A stretch of DNA of 64,000 nucleotides from an uncultured Myxococcales bacterium (lineage in GTDB: Bacteria > Myxococcota_A > UBA9042 > CAIXZC01): assembly GCA_903895725.1 (NCBI GenBank), contig CAITUV010000005.1, forward strand, positions 1-64,000, written 5' to 3'. Each line of letters begins with the position of its first letter. Position 1 is the stretch's first letter. Below the pieces are notes generated by a model that was not told the DNA's origin, made no database searches, and saw only the letters and a list, made by a program, of their open reading frames with translations. A program made the translations under genes and the position numbers. This document shows positions 7,974 to 15,535 of this stretch, one piece after another.

Positions 7974-8903
7974 TCAGTTCTTGGCCCTTCGCCCATCTGT
8001 CGCGGCCCGTGGCCCGTCTGCCTTGGCCCGCTGCGCTTCGGTCCTGGCCCGCTGCGCTTCGGTCCTGGCCCGTGGCGCTTCGGTCCTGGCCCGTGGCGCT
8101 TCGGTCCTGGCCCGTGGCGCTTCGGTCCTGGCCCGTGGCGCTTCGGTCCTGGCCCGTGGCCCATCCGTCCTGGCCCGTGGCTCCTCGCCCATCTTCCCCG
8201 ACTTGCGCATTACGAACAGGTAGTTGAACCCCCGCAGGAAGTAGTTGCCGTCGACCGCGGCCTTCCGATGGTTGGCCTGCTCCAGCGTCCGGTTGTGGCG
8301 CACGACGCTGACCACGTCGACCGGCTCCAGCCGTTTCCTGAGCATCTGGAACAGCTCGATTCCGATGGGGATGAACCCCTTTCCGTGGACGTAGGAATCG
8401 CAGACGTAGAGGGCCATGTGGCCGCCGGGGCGGAGCACCCGGACGATCTCGCCGAAGACCTGTTCCATCGCCTCGAAGTAGGCCGGTGTGGCGGCATCGA
8501 GTCGGCCGATGCAGCGGGGATCGTCGGAGTACTTGATGTGGGTCGAGTAGGGAGGATCCACAAAGACGAATCCGGCTTTGCCGTCCTCGAGCGGGAGCTT
8601 TCGGGCATCGGCCCGGAAGATGTCTCTGCGGGTGGGAGCCACGTCGTAGCCAAGGGCCCTGCGTCCCAGGTCGCGGGCGACATCCAGCGTGGTTCCGCTC
8701 CCGGCGCAGGGGTCGACCACCAGGTCCCCCTCCCGTGTGTACCGCTTGAGCAGGTTCCAGACGACGTAGCTGGGGGTGGCCCCCGGGAACGCAGGGTCTC
8801 CCTGGAGCCCCTCTCCGTAGTTCTGCGACGGGTACTCCCAGAGTGTCGTCGGCTGAATCTCGAGGGCCGGTCTTCCCGGCCGTTGCGGCTTCTTCCAGGC
8901 CAT
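7974..8903 (-). CDS. Orphan DNA (adenine-N6/cytosine-N4) methyltransferase-like protein with a repeat tail
   Basis: 309 aa. Start ATG at 8903 is preferred to 8918 because GGAGGTG lies six bases upstream of it. The SAM motif DPCAGSGTTLDVA (about residues 70-82) precedes the catalytic DPPYSTHIKYSDD, with a further LRPGGHMALYV strand; this order fits class-gamma-like N6/N4 methylases, though a tRNA/RNA guanine methylase of similar architecture cannot be excluded. No restriction enzyme is adjacent. From about residue 235 the protein ends in eight or more copies of a 7-residue basic repeat (PRARTEA), coded by a 21-bp tandem array. The tail is probably disordered and could contact nucleic acid. Confidence 0.75.
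   Translation of the reverse strand: MAWKKPQRPGRPALEIQPTTLWEYPSQNYGEGLQGDPAFPGATPSYVVWNLLKRYTREGDLVVDPCAGSGTTLDVARDLGRRALGYDVAPTRRDIFRADARKLPLEDGKAGFVFVDPPYSTHIKYSDDPRCIGRLDAATPAYFEAMEQVFGEIVRVLRPGGHMALYVCDSYVHGKGFIPIGIELFQMLRKRLEPVDVVSVVRHNRTLEQANHRKAAVDGNYFLRGFNYLFVMRKSGKMGEEPRARTDGPRARTEAPRARTEAPRARTEAPRARTEAPRARTEAQRARTEAQRAKADGPRAATDGRRAKN
8003..8180. repeat. 21-bp tandem array inside the methyltransferase 3' end
   Basis: TGGCCCG recurs at 8024, 8045, 8066, 8087, 8108, 8129, 8150 and 8171, an exact 21-bp period, with degenerate copies further left. The middle units are identical, which suggests recent expansion. It codes the PRARTEA tail. Confidence 0.95.
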
Positions 8904-8929
8904 CGGCACCACCTCCATGACCGAGTCGC

Positions 8930-8958
8930 ATCATAGGATGCCCCCGAGCCGGGCGCAA
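8930..8958 (-). promoter_or_regulatory. Putative promoter of the methyltransferase
   Basis: Minus strand: TTGCGC (8958-8953), 17-bp spacer, TATGAT (8935-8930), 27 bp before the ATG at 8903. This supports the shorter start. Confidence 0.55.
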
Positions 8959-8996
8959 CTTCGGAATCGGCCCGACGAGGCATCCTTCCGGCAACG

Positions 8997-9025
8997 TTGC
9001 CATGCCGGCCAAGTGCGTTTAGAAT
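8997..9025 (+). promoter_or_regulatory. Putative promoter of the molybdenum hydroxylase operon
   Basis: TTGCCA (8997-9002), 17-bp spacer, TAGAAT (9020-9025), 30 bp before the ATG at 9055; divergent from the methyltransferase promoter. Confidence 0.55.
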
Positions 9026-9054
9026 TCCGGTGGCTGTTGGAGCGGGGGGGGACG

Positions 9055-9972
9055 ATGACGAGACAAGTGGACAGGATGGTGTTGCTGGCGGCCAGCATCG
9101 AGCAGGCCGTGGCGTGGAAGGGGGAGCACAGAGAACGGGCCCGGTTTGCCGCCGGGGGGACCGACCTGCTGCTCCAGACTCGGTCGGGCAAGCTCAAGCC
9201 GGAGGTCTTCATCCGTCTCCCGGCCGTGAGCGCCAGGGTCGTGGTGGACGGGGCGACGCTCGTGCTGCCGGCCCTGGCCACACTGGCCGACCTGGCGGCT
9301 CATCCGCTCATCTTGAAGCACGTTCCGGTGCTGGCACAGGCCATGACCCAGATCGGGTCTCCGCAGATCCGGAACGTGGCCACCCTGGCCGGCAATCTGT
9401 GCAACGCGTCTCCGGCAGCGGATTCGGCACCGGTGCTGCTGGTGTACGATGCCTCCGTAGTGCTCACAAGCGTTTCGGGCCGGCGGGAGCTTCCCCTGGA
9501 CCAGCTCTTCCTCGGTCCGGGGAAGACGGCGCTGGCTCAAGACGAGCTGCTGCTCGAGGTCCGCATTCCCCTGCCTCCGGATGGTGAAGCGGCGTTCTTC
9601 CGGAAGTTCGGCCCCCGCGGCGCCAACGTGATCTCGTCCGCCTCGTTTGCCGCCCGGGTGAAGCTGTCCGGAACGGTCGTGGAGCGGGCGTTCCTGGCCG
9701 CGGGTTCGGTCGGACCACGCCCGCTGCGGCTGAAGAACACGGAGAAGTCCCTGGCCGGGGTGGACGTGGCATCCCTCGCCGTCCGGCCGGTGTCGGCTTC
9801 GGCGCAGGGAGAGGCTCCTGGGGACAAGACGTTGCCCGACGCGGTCCTGTCGGCCCTGGGAAAGGACATCTCGCCCATCACGGACGTGCGCGGGAGCGGA
9901 TGGTACAAGGGGCAGGTGATCGAGCGCTGCATGCAGTGGCTGGCGGACAGGCTGGGAGGTAGCGAACAATGA
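9055..9972 (+). CDS. Molybdenum hydroxylase FAD-binding subunit (XdhB/CoxM family)
   Basis: 305 aa. This is the medium subunit of a xanthine dehydrogenase-family enzyme; it holds FAD and passes electrons on from the iron-sulfur subunit. The FAD motifs are present: AGGTDLLLQ near residue 32, and the long IGSPQIRNVATLAGN signature followed by NASPAADSAP near 100-125. The C-terminal domain has the usual FFRKFGPRGANVISSASFA segment. The upstream in-frame extension to 8917 lacks a ribosome site and would overlap the opposing promoter, so 9055 is used. It overlaps the next gene by four bases (ATGA), giving the order FAD - 2Fe-2S - Mo. Confidence 0.9.
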   Translation: MTRQVDRMVLLAASIEQAVAWKGEHRERARFAAGGTDLLLQTRSGKLKPEVFIRLPAVSARVVVDGATLVLPALATLADLAAHPLILKHVPVLAQAMTQIGSPQIRNVATLAGNLCNASPAADSAPVLLVYDASVVLTSVSGRRELPLDQLFLGPGKTALAQDELLLEVRIPLPPDGEAAFFRKFGPRGANVISSASFAARVKLSGTVVERAFLAAGSVGPRPLRLKNTEKSLAGVDVASLAVRPVSASAQGEAPGDKTLPDAVLSALGKDISPITDVRGSGWYKGQVIERCMQWLADRLGGSEQ

Positions 9973-10436
9973 CGACCGTTCGATTCGTGCTCAACGGGAA
10001 GGCGGTCCAGGCCGAGGTCGAGGCCGGGACGCGCCTCATCGATCTCTTGAGAGAGACTTTCGACCGCACCGAGGTCAAGGAAGGGTGCGGCGAAGGGGAA
10101 TGCGGTGCCTGCACGGTCCTGCTCGACGGCCGTCCCGTGACCTCCTGCATCCTCTTTGCCTGGCAGGTGGAGGGGCGGTCAGTGACCACGGTGGCCGGGC
10201 TCGACGAGGCCGAGCTTGCCCGTATCCGGGAAGCGATGGTGGGCGAAGGGGCCGTACAGTGCGGCTTCTGCACTCCGGGATTCGTCCTCTCCATCAAGGC
10301 CTTGCTCGATTCCAACCCCGCACCGGGCCGGGGAGAGATCCTCGAAGCGGTGTCCGGCAACCTGTGCCGCTGCACCGGCTACGAGCGCATCGCCCGGGCC
10401 GTCGAAAAGCTCGCACGAGAGGGAGGCAGCCGATGA
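9969..10436 (+). CDS. Molybdenum hydroxylase [2Fe-2S] subunit (XdhC/CoxS family)
   Basis: 155 aa. The N-terminal plant-ferredoxin-like domain has C40, C45, C48 and C60 (EGCGEGECGACTV ... SC). The C-terminal four-helix domain binds the second cluster through C98, C101, C133 and C135 (QCGFCTPG, NLCRCTGY). All eight ligands are intact and the length is typical. It relays electrons from the molybdenum centre to FAD. It overlaps both neighbours by ATGA, so the three subunits are translationally coupled. Confidence 0.95.
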   Translation: MTTVRFVLNGKAVQAEVEAGTRLIDLLRETFDRTEVKEGCGEGECGACTVLLDGRPVTSCILFAWQVEGRSVTTVAGLDEAELARIREAMVGEGAVQCGFCTPGFVLSIKALLDSNPAPGRGEILEAVSGNLCRCTGYERIARAVEKLAREGGSR

Positions 10437-12727
10437 GCGACACCAACCGCTACAACGTCATCGGTCATGCGCTGCCCCGCGTCGATGCCCCCGAGAAGGT
10501 GGACGGCAAGGCCCTGTACGTCGATGACTACCGCTTCCCCGGGCTTCTGCATTGCGCCATGGTGCTCTCTCCTCATCCGCATGCGGAGGTGCTTGCCATC
10601 CGCACGGACAAGGCCCTCTCGGTACCCGGCGTGCTTCGCATTCTGACCGCGGCCGACGTCCCGGTCAACCAGATCGGATGCGTGTTTCCGGACCAGCCGC
10701 TGCTGGCTGCAGACCGGGTCCGCTTCGTCGGAGACCGGGTGGCGCTCGTCGTGGCCGAGACCCGGGAGATCGCCCGCCATGCCGTGTCCCTCGTCGAGGT
10801 CGACTACCGCCCGCTCCTCTCGGTACACGATCCGGAGCTGGCGCTTGCCGGGGATGCGCCGGCGCTTCATGCCAAAGGCAACCTCCTGGCCCACCAGAAG
10901 ATCCGCCACGGCGATGCGGCGGCCCGACTGACATCCTGCGACGTCGTGGTGGAGCATGTGTTCGAAGTCAACTACCAGGAGCATGCCTACCTCGAGCCGC
11001 AAGGCGCCCTCGCCGTCCCCGAAACGGGGGGAGGAGTCACGATCCTGGGTTCCATGCAATGCCCGTTCTACGTCCAATCCGGCGTGGCCCGGGCACTCCG
11101 GCTCGACCGCAATCGCGTGCGGGTGGAGCAAACCGTGACCGGCGGCGGATTCGGCGGCAAGGAGGACTACCCCACCGAGGTGGCCGCCTGTGCCGCCCTG
11201 GCGGCCCTGGCCACGGGGCGTCCGGCCAAACTCATCTACACCCGCGGCGAGGACATCCAGATCTCGACCAAGCGCCACCGGATGCGCATGCGCTACCGGA
11301 TCGGTGCGGACCGGGACGGAAAGCTGCAGGCCATCCACGTCACCCAGTTCGTCGATGCCGGAGGGTACGCCGGTCTGTCCACCATCGTGGCCGAGCGGGC
11401 CAATTCCACCGCTGCCGGCCCCTACTTCTTCCCGAACGCACACGTGGACACGTACATCGTGTACACCAACAACCTGTTCGGCGGAGCGTTCCGGGGGTTC
11501 GGCAATCCGCAGGTGACGTTCGCCATCGAAGGGATGATGGAACTGCTGGCGGGCAAGCTTGGACTGGACCCCGTCGAGCTCAGGCGCAGGAACCTTCTAA
11601 CCGAGGGGATGCCGATCATCTGCGGCCAGGCACTGCCGCCGTCGGCCCCATCCCGGGAGGTGCTGGACACGCTGGTGGACCGGGCCGATCTCGGCCGTCT
11701 CCGTGCCGAAGCGGAGGCGTTCAACAAGACCAGCCGCTTCAAGCGCAAGGGGGTCGGGCTGGCGCTTTCCATGTACGGCTGCTGCCTGCATGCCGGCGGC
11801 CAGCACCTGGAGGGTTCCGGGGCGCTGGTGCAGGTCCGGGCGGACGGATCGGTGGAGGTCAACATCGGCGGAACCGAGCTGGGCCAGGGGGCGTTCACCG
11901 TGGTCGCTCAGATCGCGGCCGAGACGCTGGGGGCCGACTACGGCCGTGTCCGTGTGCTCCCCTCCGATACCCGCATGGTGGCGGATTCCGGGCCCACGGT
12001 GGCATCCCGCACCACGATCATGAGCGGCAATGCGGTACGGGCGGCCTCGCTCCAAGTCCGCTCCCGCCTGGTCGAGCTGGCCGCAGTCATGCTGGGCTGC
12101 TCCTCCCGAGATATCGAGGTGGGCAACGGGCTCTACCGAGGGGGCGGCAAGGAGCTGCCCTTTGCCGACCTGTGCATGGAGGCTTTCCGCCGCAAGCTGC
12201 ACCTGGCGGCATCAGGCTGGTACGCACCCGTTCCCAAGCCGTGGGACAAGGAGACGGGGCAGGGAATCGCTTACAGCGTGTACTGTTTCACCGGTCACGT
12301 GGCGGTCGTGGAAGTGGACCTGGTCGGCGGACTGGTCAAGGTGGAGAAGGTCATCGCGGTCCATGACGTAGGCAAGGCGATCAATCCCGCCACGCTCGAG
12401 GGGCAGGCGCATGGAGGCATCGTCCAGGGGATGGGCTGGGCACTGTCGGAAAACCTGGTCCTGGACAAGGGGCGGTGCCTGAATCCCGGATTCACCGACT
12501 ACCTGATCCCGTCGAGCCTCGATGCCCCTCAGATGGACGTGGTCTTCGTCGAAGACCCCTACCCGGACGGGCCGTTCGGCGCCAAGGGGATCGGAGAGCC
12601 GTCGCTGATCTCCGTCCCTACTGCCGTGGCCCTGGCCGCAGGAAACGCATGCGGCCAGCTCGCCGATCGGATTCCCGTCACGCCGGAGATCGTGCTTCGG
12701 TGGACGGAGCTCAGCCGCCGTTGCTGA
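10433..12727 (+). CDS. Molybdenum hydroxylase large subunit (XdhA/CoxL family)
   Basis: 764 aa, ATG at 10433 overlapping the previous stop. It binds the molybdopterin-cytosine cofactor and hydroxylates the substrate. Motifs: GGGFGGKED near residue 237, GGAFRGFGNPQ near 350, GGTELGQGA near 480 and the catalytic-Glu motif KGIGEPSL near 718. AFRGFG is the form found in purine/aldehyde hydroxylases; the AYRCSF cysteine loop of CO dehydrogenase is absent, so this is not a CO oxidiser. The substrate cannot be read from the sequence. No XdhC/MocA-type maturation gene is in the window. Its last 17 bp overlap the convergent gene at 12711. Confidence 0.9.
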   Translation: MSDTNRYNVIGHALPRVDAPEKVDGKALYVDDYRFPGLLHCAMVLSPHPHAEVLAIRTDKALSVPGVLRILTAADVPVNQIGCVFPDQPLLAADRVRFVGDRVALVVAETREIARHAVSLVEVDYRPLLSVHDPELALAGDAPALHAKGNLLAHQKIRHGDAAARLTSCDVVVEHVFEVNYQEHAYLEPQGALAVPETGGGVTILGSMQCPFYVQSGVARALRLDRNRVRVEQTVTGGGFGGKEDYPTEVAACAALAALATGRPAKLIYTRGEDIQISTKRHRMRMRYRIGADRDGKLQAIHVTQFVDAGGYAGLSTIVAERANSTAAGPYFFPNAHVDTYIVYTNNLFGGAFRGFGNPQVTFAIEGMMELLAGKLGLDPVELRRRNLLTEGMPIICGQALPPSAPSREVLDTLVDRADLGRLRAEAEAFNKTSRFKRKGVGLALSMYGCCLHAGGQHLEGSGALVQVRADGSVEVNIGGTELGQGAFTVVAQIAAETLGADYGRVRVLPSDTRMVADSGPTVASRTTIMSGNAVRAASLQVRSRLVELAAVMLGCSSRDIEVGNGLYRGGGKELPFADLCMEAFRRKLHLAASGWYAPVPKPWDKETGQGIAYSVYCFTGHVAVVEVDLVGGLVKVEKVIAVHDVGKAINPATLEGQAHGGIVQGMGWALSENLVLDKGRCLNPGFTDYLIPSSLDAPQMDVVFVEDPYPDGPFGAKGIGEPSLISVPTAVALAAGNACGQLADRIPVTPEIVLRWTELSRRC

Positions 12728-13745
12728 CGTTGACTGAAGTGGAAATCGAAACAGCCTCGCCCTCGAACGGGGGCACGCGTTGCCGCCCCAGCTCGGCGCT
12801 GATGCAGGTCTTGAGATCCCCCACATGGTTGGGAGGATTGACGCTGATCTTGAGGCCGGAGATACGGCCCGACGGCTGAAGCTGGGCCGAGGCCTCGACG
12901 GCCATCGCATCGGCCTCGCCGTACCGCAGCAGGATCTGAGCTGCGCACTTCTGGACGACGCCGGTGAGCCGGGACTCGGCGAGCCGTGCCCCGTCCTGGG
13001 AGCCGTTGCCTTCCCCCTCGTCCTCGGTGAAGTCCATGACCATCTCCTCGTCGTCGCCGGTGCGGACCGCAACGCCGACGATGCTTCCGGCCTCCCCCTG
13101 AACGCCGGCGGCCTTGGCCACCTTGCGCTGCTTGACCTTGGCGGGCCCCTCCAGCTTCCGGGTCTCGGACAGCTTCTCCGACGTCGGAGCCATCCGGCCC
13201 TCCTCCTTGAGGGACCGCAGGATCTTCTCCTTGTCCGGCTCGTCTCCGTCCCCCTCGTCGATGATCTTGAACTCCGGCTCGGCCGGTGCTTCGGCCTTCT
13301 TCACCTTGCTGCTGGATTCTGTGGCCTCCTCGACCGGGCGAACGTCGATGACCTTCTCTTCCTCTTTGGGCGTGAACGGCTTGAAAATCACCACGGCAGC
13401 GACTGCGGCTCCGGCCAACCCGAGCAGGACGAGCAGACCTATGGCCACCTTGGCCCGGGCACGCCGCACGACCGCGGTGCGCGTACGGTCAAACTCCTCC
13501 TTGCTGCGACGGGTACGATCCTCCTTGACCAGAATCAGGAGATAGGCCGCAAACGGACCGACTTCGCGGGCCGGACACATGCGGCGGGTGTTCAGCTCGA
13601 CCAGCGTGGTGTCCGGAGAAACCTCCCTTCGGGACAGGAGATCCAGAACCTCACGGGCCATGTACGGCCCCACCTCGATCCCATCCTTGATATAGGCCCA
13701 GCGCGTGTTTCTCTCGAACTTGTCGGGGAGCGAGAACGGCTGCAT
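12711..13745 (-). CDS. GYF-like domain protein with one TM helix and a TonB-like C-terminus
   Basis: 344 aa. The first 70 residues resemble a GYF_2 domain (WAYIKDGIEVGPYMAREVLDLL). A basic stretch precedes one membrane helix (VAIGLLVLLGLAGAAVAAVV, about 100-122), then a charged Lys/Glu-rich linker to about residue 230. The last 90 residues, with GRISGLKISVNPP and a conserved-looking PPFEGEAVSIS ending, resemble the C-terminal domain of AgmX/PglI and TonB-like proteins of myxobacteria. That topology suits an envelope protein with a cytoplasmic sensor domain. Function not known. It is convergent with, and overlaps, the hydroxylase operon by 17 bp. Confidence 0.7.
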   Translation of the reverse strand: MQPFSLPDKFERNTRWAYIKDGIEVGPYMAREVLDLLSRREVSPDTTLVELNTRRMCPAREVGPFAAYLLILVKEDRTRRSKEEFDRTRTAVVRRARAKVAIGLLVLLGLAGAAVAAVVIFKPFTPKEEEKVIDVRPVEEATESSSKVKKAEAPAEPEFKIIDEGDGDEPDKEKILRSLKEEGRMAPTSEKLSETRKLEGPAKVKQRKVAKAAGVQGEAGSIVGVAVRTGDDEEMVMDFTEDEGEGNGSQDGARLAESRLTGVVQKCAAQILLRYGEADAMAVEASAQLQPSGRISGLKISVNPPNHVGDLKTCISAELGRQRVPPFEGEAVSISTSVNVSNGG

Positions 13746-13773
13746 TTTTCACCATCCCGTGCCAGCTACCCTC

Positions 13774-13803
13774 CTTGTAGCAGACGGTCGGCGGCAAGGT
13801 CAA
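13774..13803 (-). promoter_or_regulatory. Possible promoter of the GYF-like gene
   Basis: Minus strand: TTGACC (13803-13798), 18-bp spacer, TACAAG (13779-13774). The -10 is weak. Confidence 0.35.
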
Positions 13804-13830
13804 GGAAGCAGTGGGGGGGGAAGAAGGAGA

Positions 13831-13884
13831 TAGGACGCATAGGACGTATAGGACGTATAGGACGAATGGGAGGCATGGGACGGC
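13831..13884 (+). repeat. 9-bp TAGGACGNA tandem repeat
   Basis: Six units of 9 bp: four TAGGACG(C/T/A)A followed by two diverged units starting TGGGA. It lies in a 265-bp gene-free stretch (13746-14010), next to C-runs (13885-13920) carrying CACTTGC motifs. The same 9-bp word occurs in reverse orientation, within a coding sequence, at 57852-57896. No gene is seen in the rest of this gap. Confidence 0.9.
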
Positions 13885-14010
13885 CCCCCCCACTTGCCCC
13901 CCCCACTTGCCCCTCCCACCTGCGTCCGCCTACCCCCACTTGCGCCCCTGGGGCGGCGTCCCTGGACACCTGCCAGCCCGACATCGGCCCCACGACATCC
14001 GCCTCGATTT

Positions 14011-15405
14011 CTACTCGTGGGGTCCCCAGCCCGGCAACGCCCGGAAGTACTTCTCAAACTCCTTCAAATACCGGTCCAGCAGGCGTGCGGGCAGCTCGAC
14101 GTCGTCCACCATGGGGTCGAGCGCCAGGGCCTGGAGCAGCAGATCCCGGTTCCCCTCCACCATGCCGGCAACCGACAGCTCGTTGATCAGCGTCTGGCGG
14201 CGGCACAGATCAGCCACCGGCTCAGGCAGCGGAGGGCAGGCGAGCTGCCGGGGACCCGATGCCAGGAACGCTGCCGGCGTTTCCACGATCGCACCCGGAG
14301 GAAGATTGGGGATTCCCCCGTCGTTGGGCAGGTTGACCGCCTCGTCCACGTACCCGTTGCGCAGCAGCAGCCCTTCCACCAGCGACTCGGCCCGCTCGCT
14401 TCCCACCTGGTCGAGCAGCTCCAGGTTCCTGTCGTGCACCACCGCCCTGGCCAGCGCCGCCCGCCGGGCACGGGTCTGGTTCGACCAGTCGAAGTCGTAC
14501 ATCTGCATGTCCATCCGCTGCCACGTCTTGCGGGCCGTGCTGTGCGTGAAGGGAAGGTATTCGCACAGGTGGGTGTCCCCGGGCACCGGGAAGCACCCGA
14601 ACAGGTCGAACACGTGCCGGGTCAGCGGCTCGAACGAACGATCAAACGAGACATTGCGCTCCCGGAGGGCCGGATACCAGTCCGTCCCGTCCCGAAATCC
14701 GGTCACTTCGAGGGCCCATGTGAAATGGTTGAGGCCGGCAGCCAGGATGTGCAGCTTCTCCTTGGCCGCACAGGTCAGGGCATGCGAGGCGTCCATGCTG
14801 TCGTCGCGCCACCGGAAGTGATAGTGCTCAGGAAGCTCTATCCCCAGCTCCTCGTGCAGGATGGTGCCTGCCATGTAGTAGCCGAAGTCGAGCTGGTGGC
14901 ACACGCCGATGGTCCGGATGCCCGAGTAGCGGGCCGCCGCGGTTCCGATGCGGGTCACCGGGTTGGTGTAGTTGAGCAGCCAGGCCTGCGGACAGCACTC
15001 CTCCATGGTCTCGAGGATGGGCAGAATGAGCCCCAGGTTGCGGGCCGCATGGAAGATGGCTGCCGGACCTCCGTTCTCCGCATAGTGATCAATGCCGAAT
15101 TCCAGCCCGATCTCCCGGTCCTTCCGCCAGCATTCTTCCCGGTCGATGGCCACGGAAAGGATCACGCAGTCGGCGCCGTCGAGGCAGGATGCCAGCTCGT
15201 CATGCGACAGGACCTCCTTGGGAATCCTCCGCTCCCGGGCGATGTAGCGCCCAAGCTCCCCCATGCGGTGAACCGCCTCCTGCTTCACGTCGAACAGGTG
15301 GATCGAGATCCCGTCGAGCGACCGGGCCTCGAGCAGCCCCTTGAGCGCCGACAATCCGAAGCTGGCGCTCCCCGCTCCGATTACCGCTACCTTTCCATTG
15401 GCCAT
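14011..15405 (-). CDS. Glycoside hydrolase family 4 (NAD+/Mn2+-dependent glycosidase)
   Basis: 464 aa; start ATG at 15405 with GGGAGG six bases upstream. GH4 enzymes cleave glycosides by NAD+-dependent oxidation and elimination at a divalent metal. The N-terminal Rossmann motif VAVIGAGSASFG binds NAD+. NYTNPVTR and the metal-binding Cys-His of GVCHQ (about residue 170) are present, followed by AGLNHFTW. Members act on alpha-glucosides, alpha-galactosides, galacturonides or 6-phospho-glycosides; the substrate cannot be settled by eye. It is divergent from a GPH-family sugar transporter, so the two probably form a carbohydrate-use pair. Confidence 0.9.
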   Translation of the reverse strand: MANGKVAVIGAGSASFGLSALKGLLEARSLDGISIHLFDVKQEAVHRMGELGRYIARERRIPKEVLSHDELASCLDGADCVILSVAIDREECWRKDREIGLEFGIDHYAENGGPAAIFHAARNLGLILPILETMEECCPQAWLLNYTNPVTRIGTAAARYSGIRTIGVCHQLDFGYYMAGTILHEELGIELPEHYHFRWRDDSMDASHALTCAAKEKLHILAAGLNHFTWALEVTGFRDGTDWYPALRERNVSFDRSFEPLTRHVFDLFGCFPVPGDTHLCEYLPFTHSTARKTWQRMDMQMYDFDWSNQTRARRAALARAVVHDRNLELLDQVGSERAESLVEGLLLRNGYVDEAVNLPNDGGIPNLPPGAIVETPAAFLASGPRQLACPPLPEPVADLCRRQTLINELSVAGMVEGNRDLLLQALALDPMVDDVELPARLLDRYLKEFEKYFRALPGWGPHE

Positions 15406-15475
15406 AGACGACCTCCCGTTTGTGGGAGGGATCTTGCCACCGGCCCATGCGGGGGGCAAGCGCTATGGCAATCCC

Positions 15476-15481
15476 TTGACA
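15476..15481 (+). promoter_or_regulatory. Possible -35 element for the transporter
   Basis: A consensus TTGACA sits about 55 bp before the transporter start. No good -10 lies at 16-18 bp (ATTGAC is the closest), so activation by a regulator would be needed if this is real. Confidence 0.3.
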
Positions 15482-15535
15482 GGACCTGCTGTGGGATGAT
15501 TGACTCGCTTGAGCTTGGGGGAGGGAGTAACTCAA

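Noticed and set aside
10433..12727. CO dehydrogenase large subunit (coxL)
   Set aside because: The AYRCSF loop that carries the Cu-binding Cys is absent; AFRGFG is present instead.
9055..12727. tRNA or rRNA genes anywhere in the window
   Set aside because: No T-loop or anticodon-arm pattern and no conserved rRNA words were noticed in the gaps between genes; a covariance-model scan would be needed to be certain.
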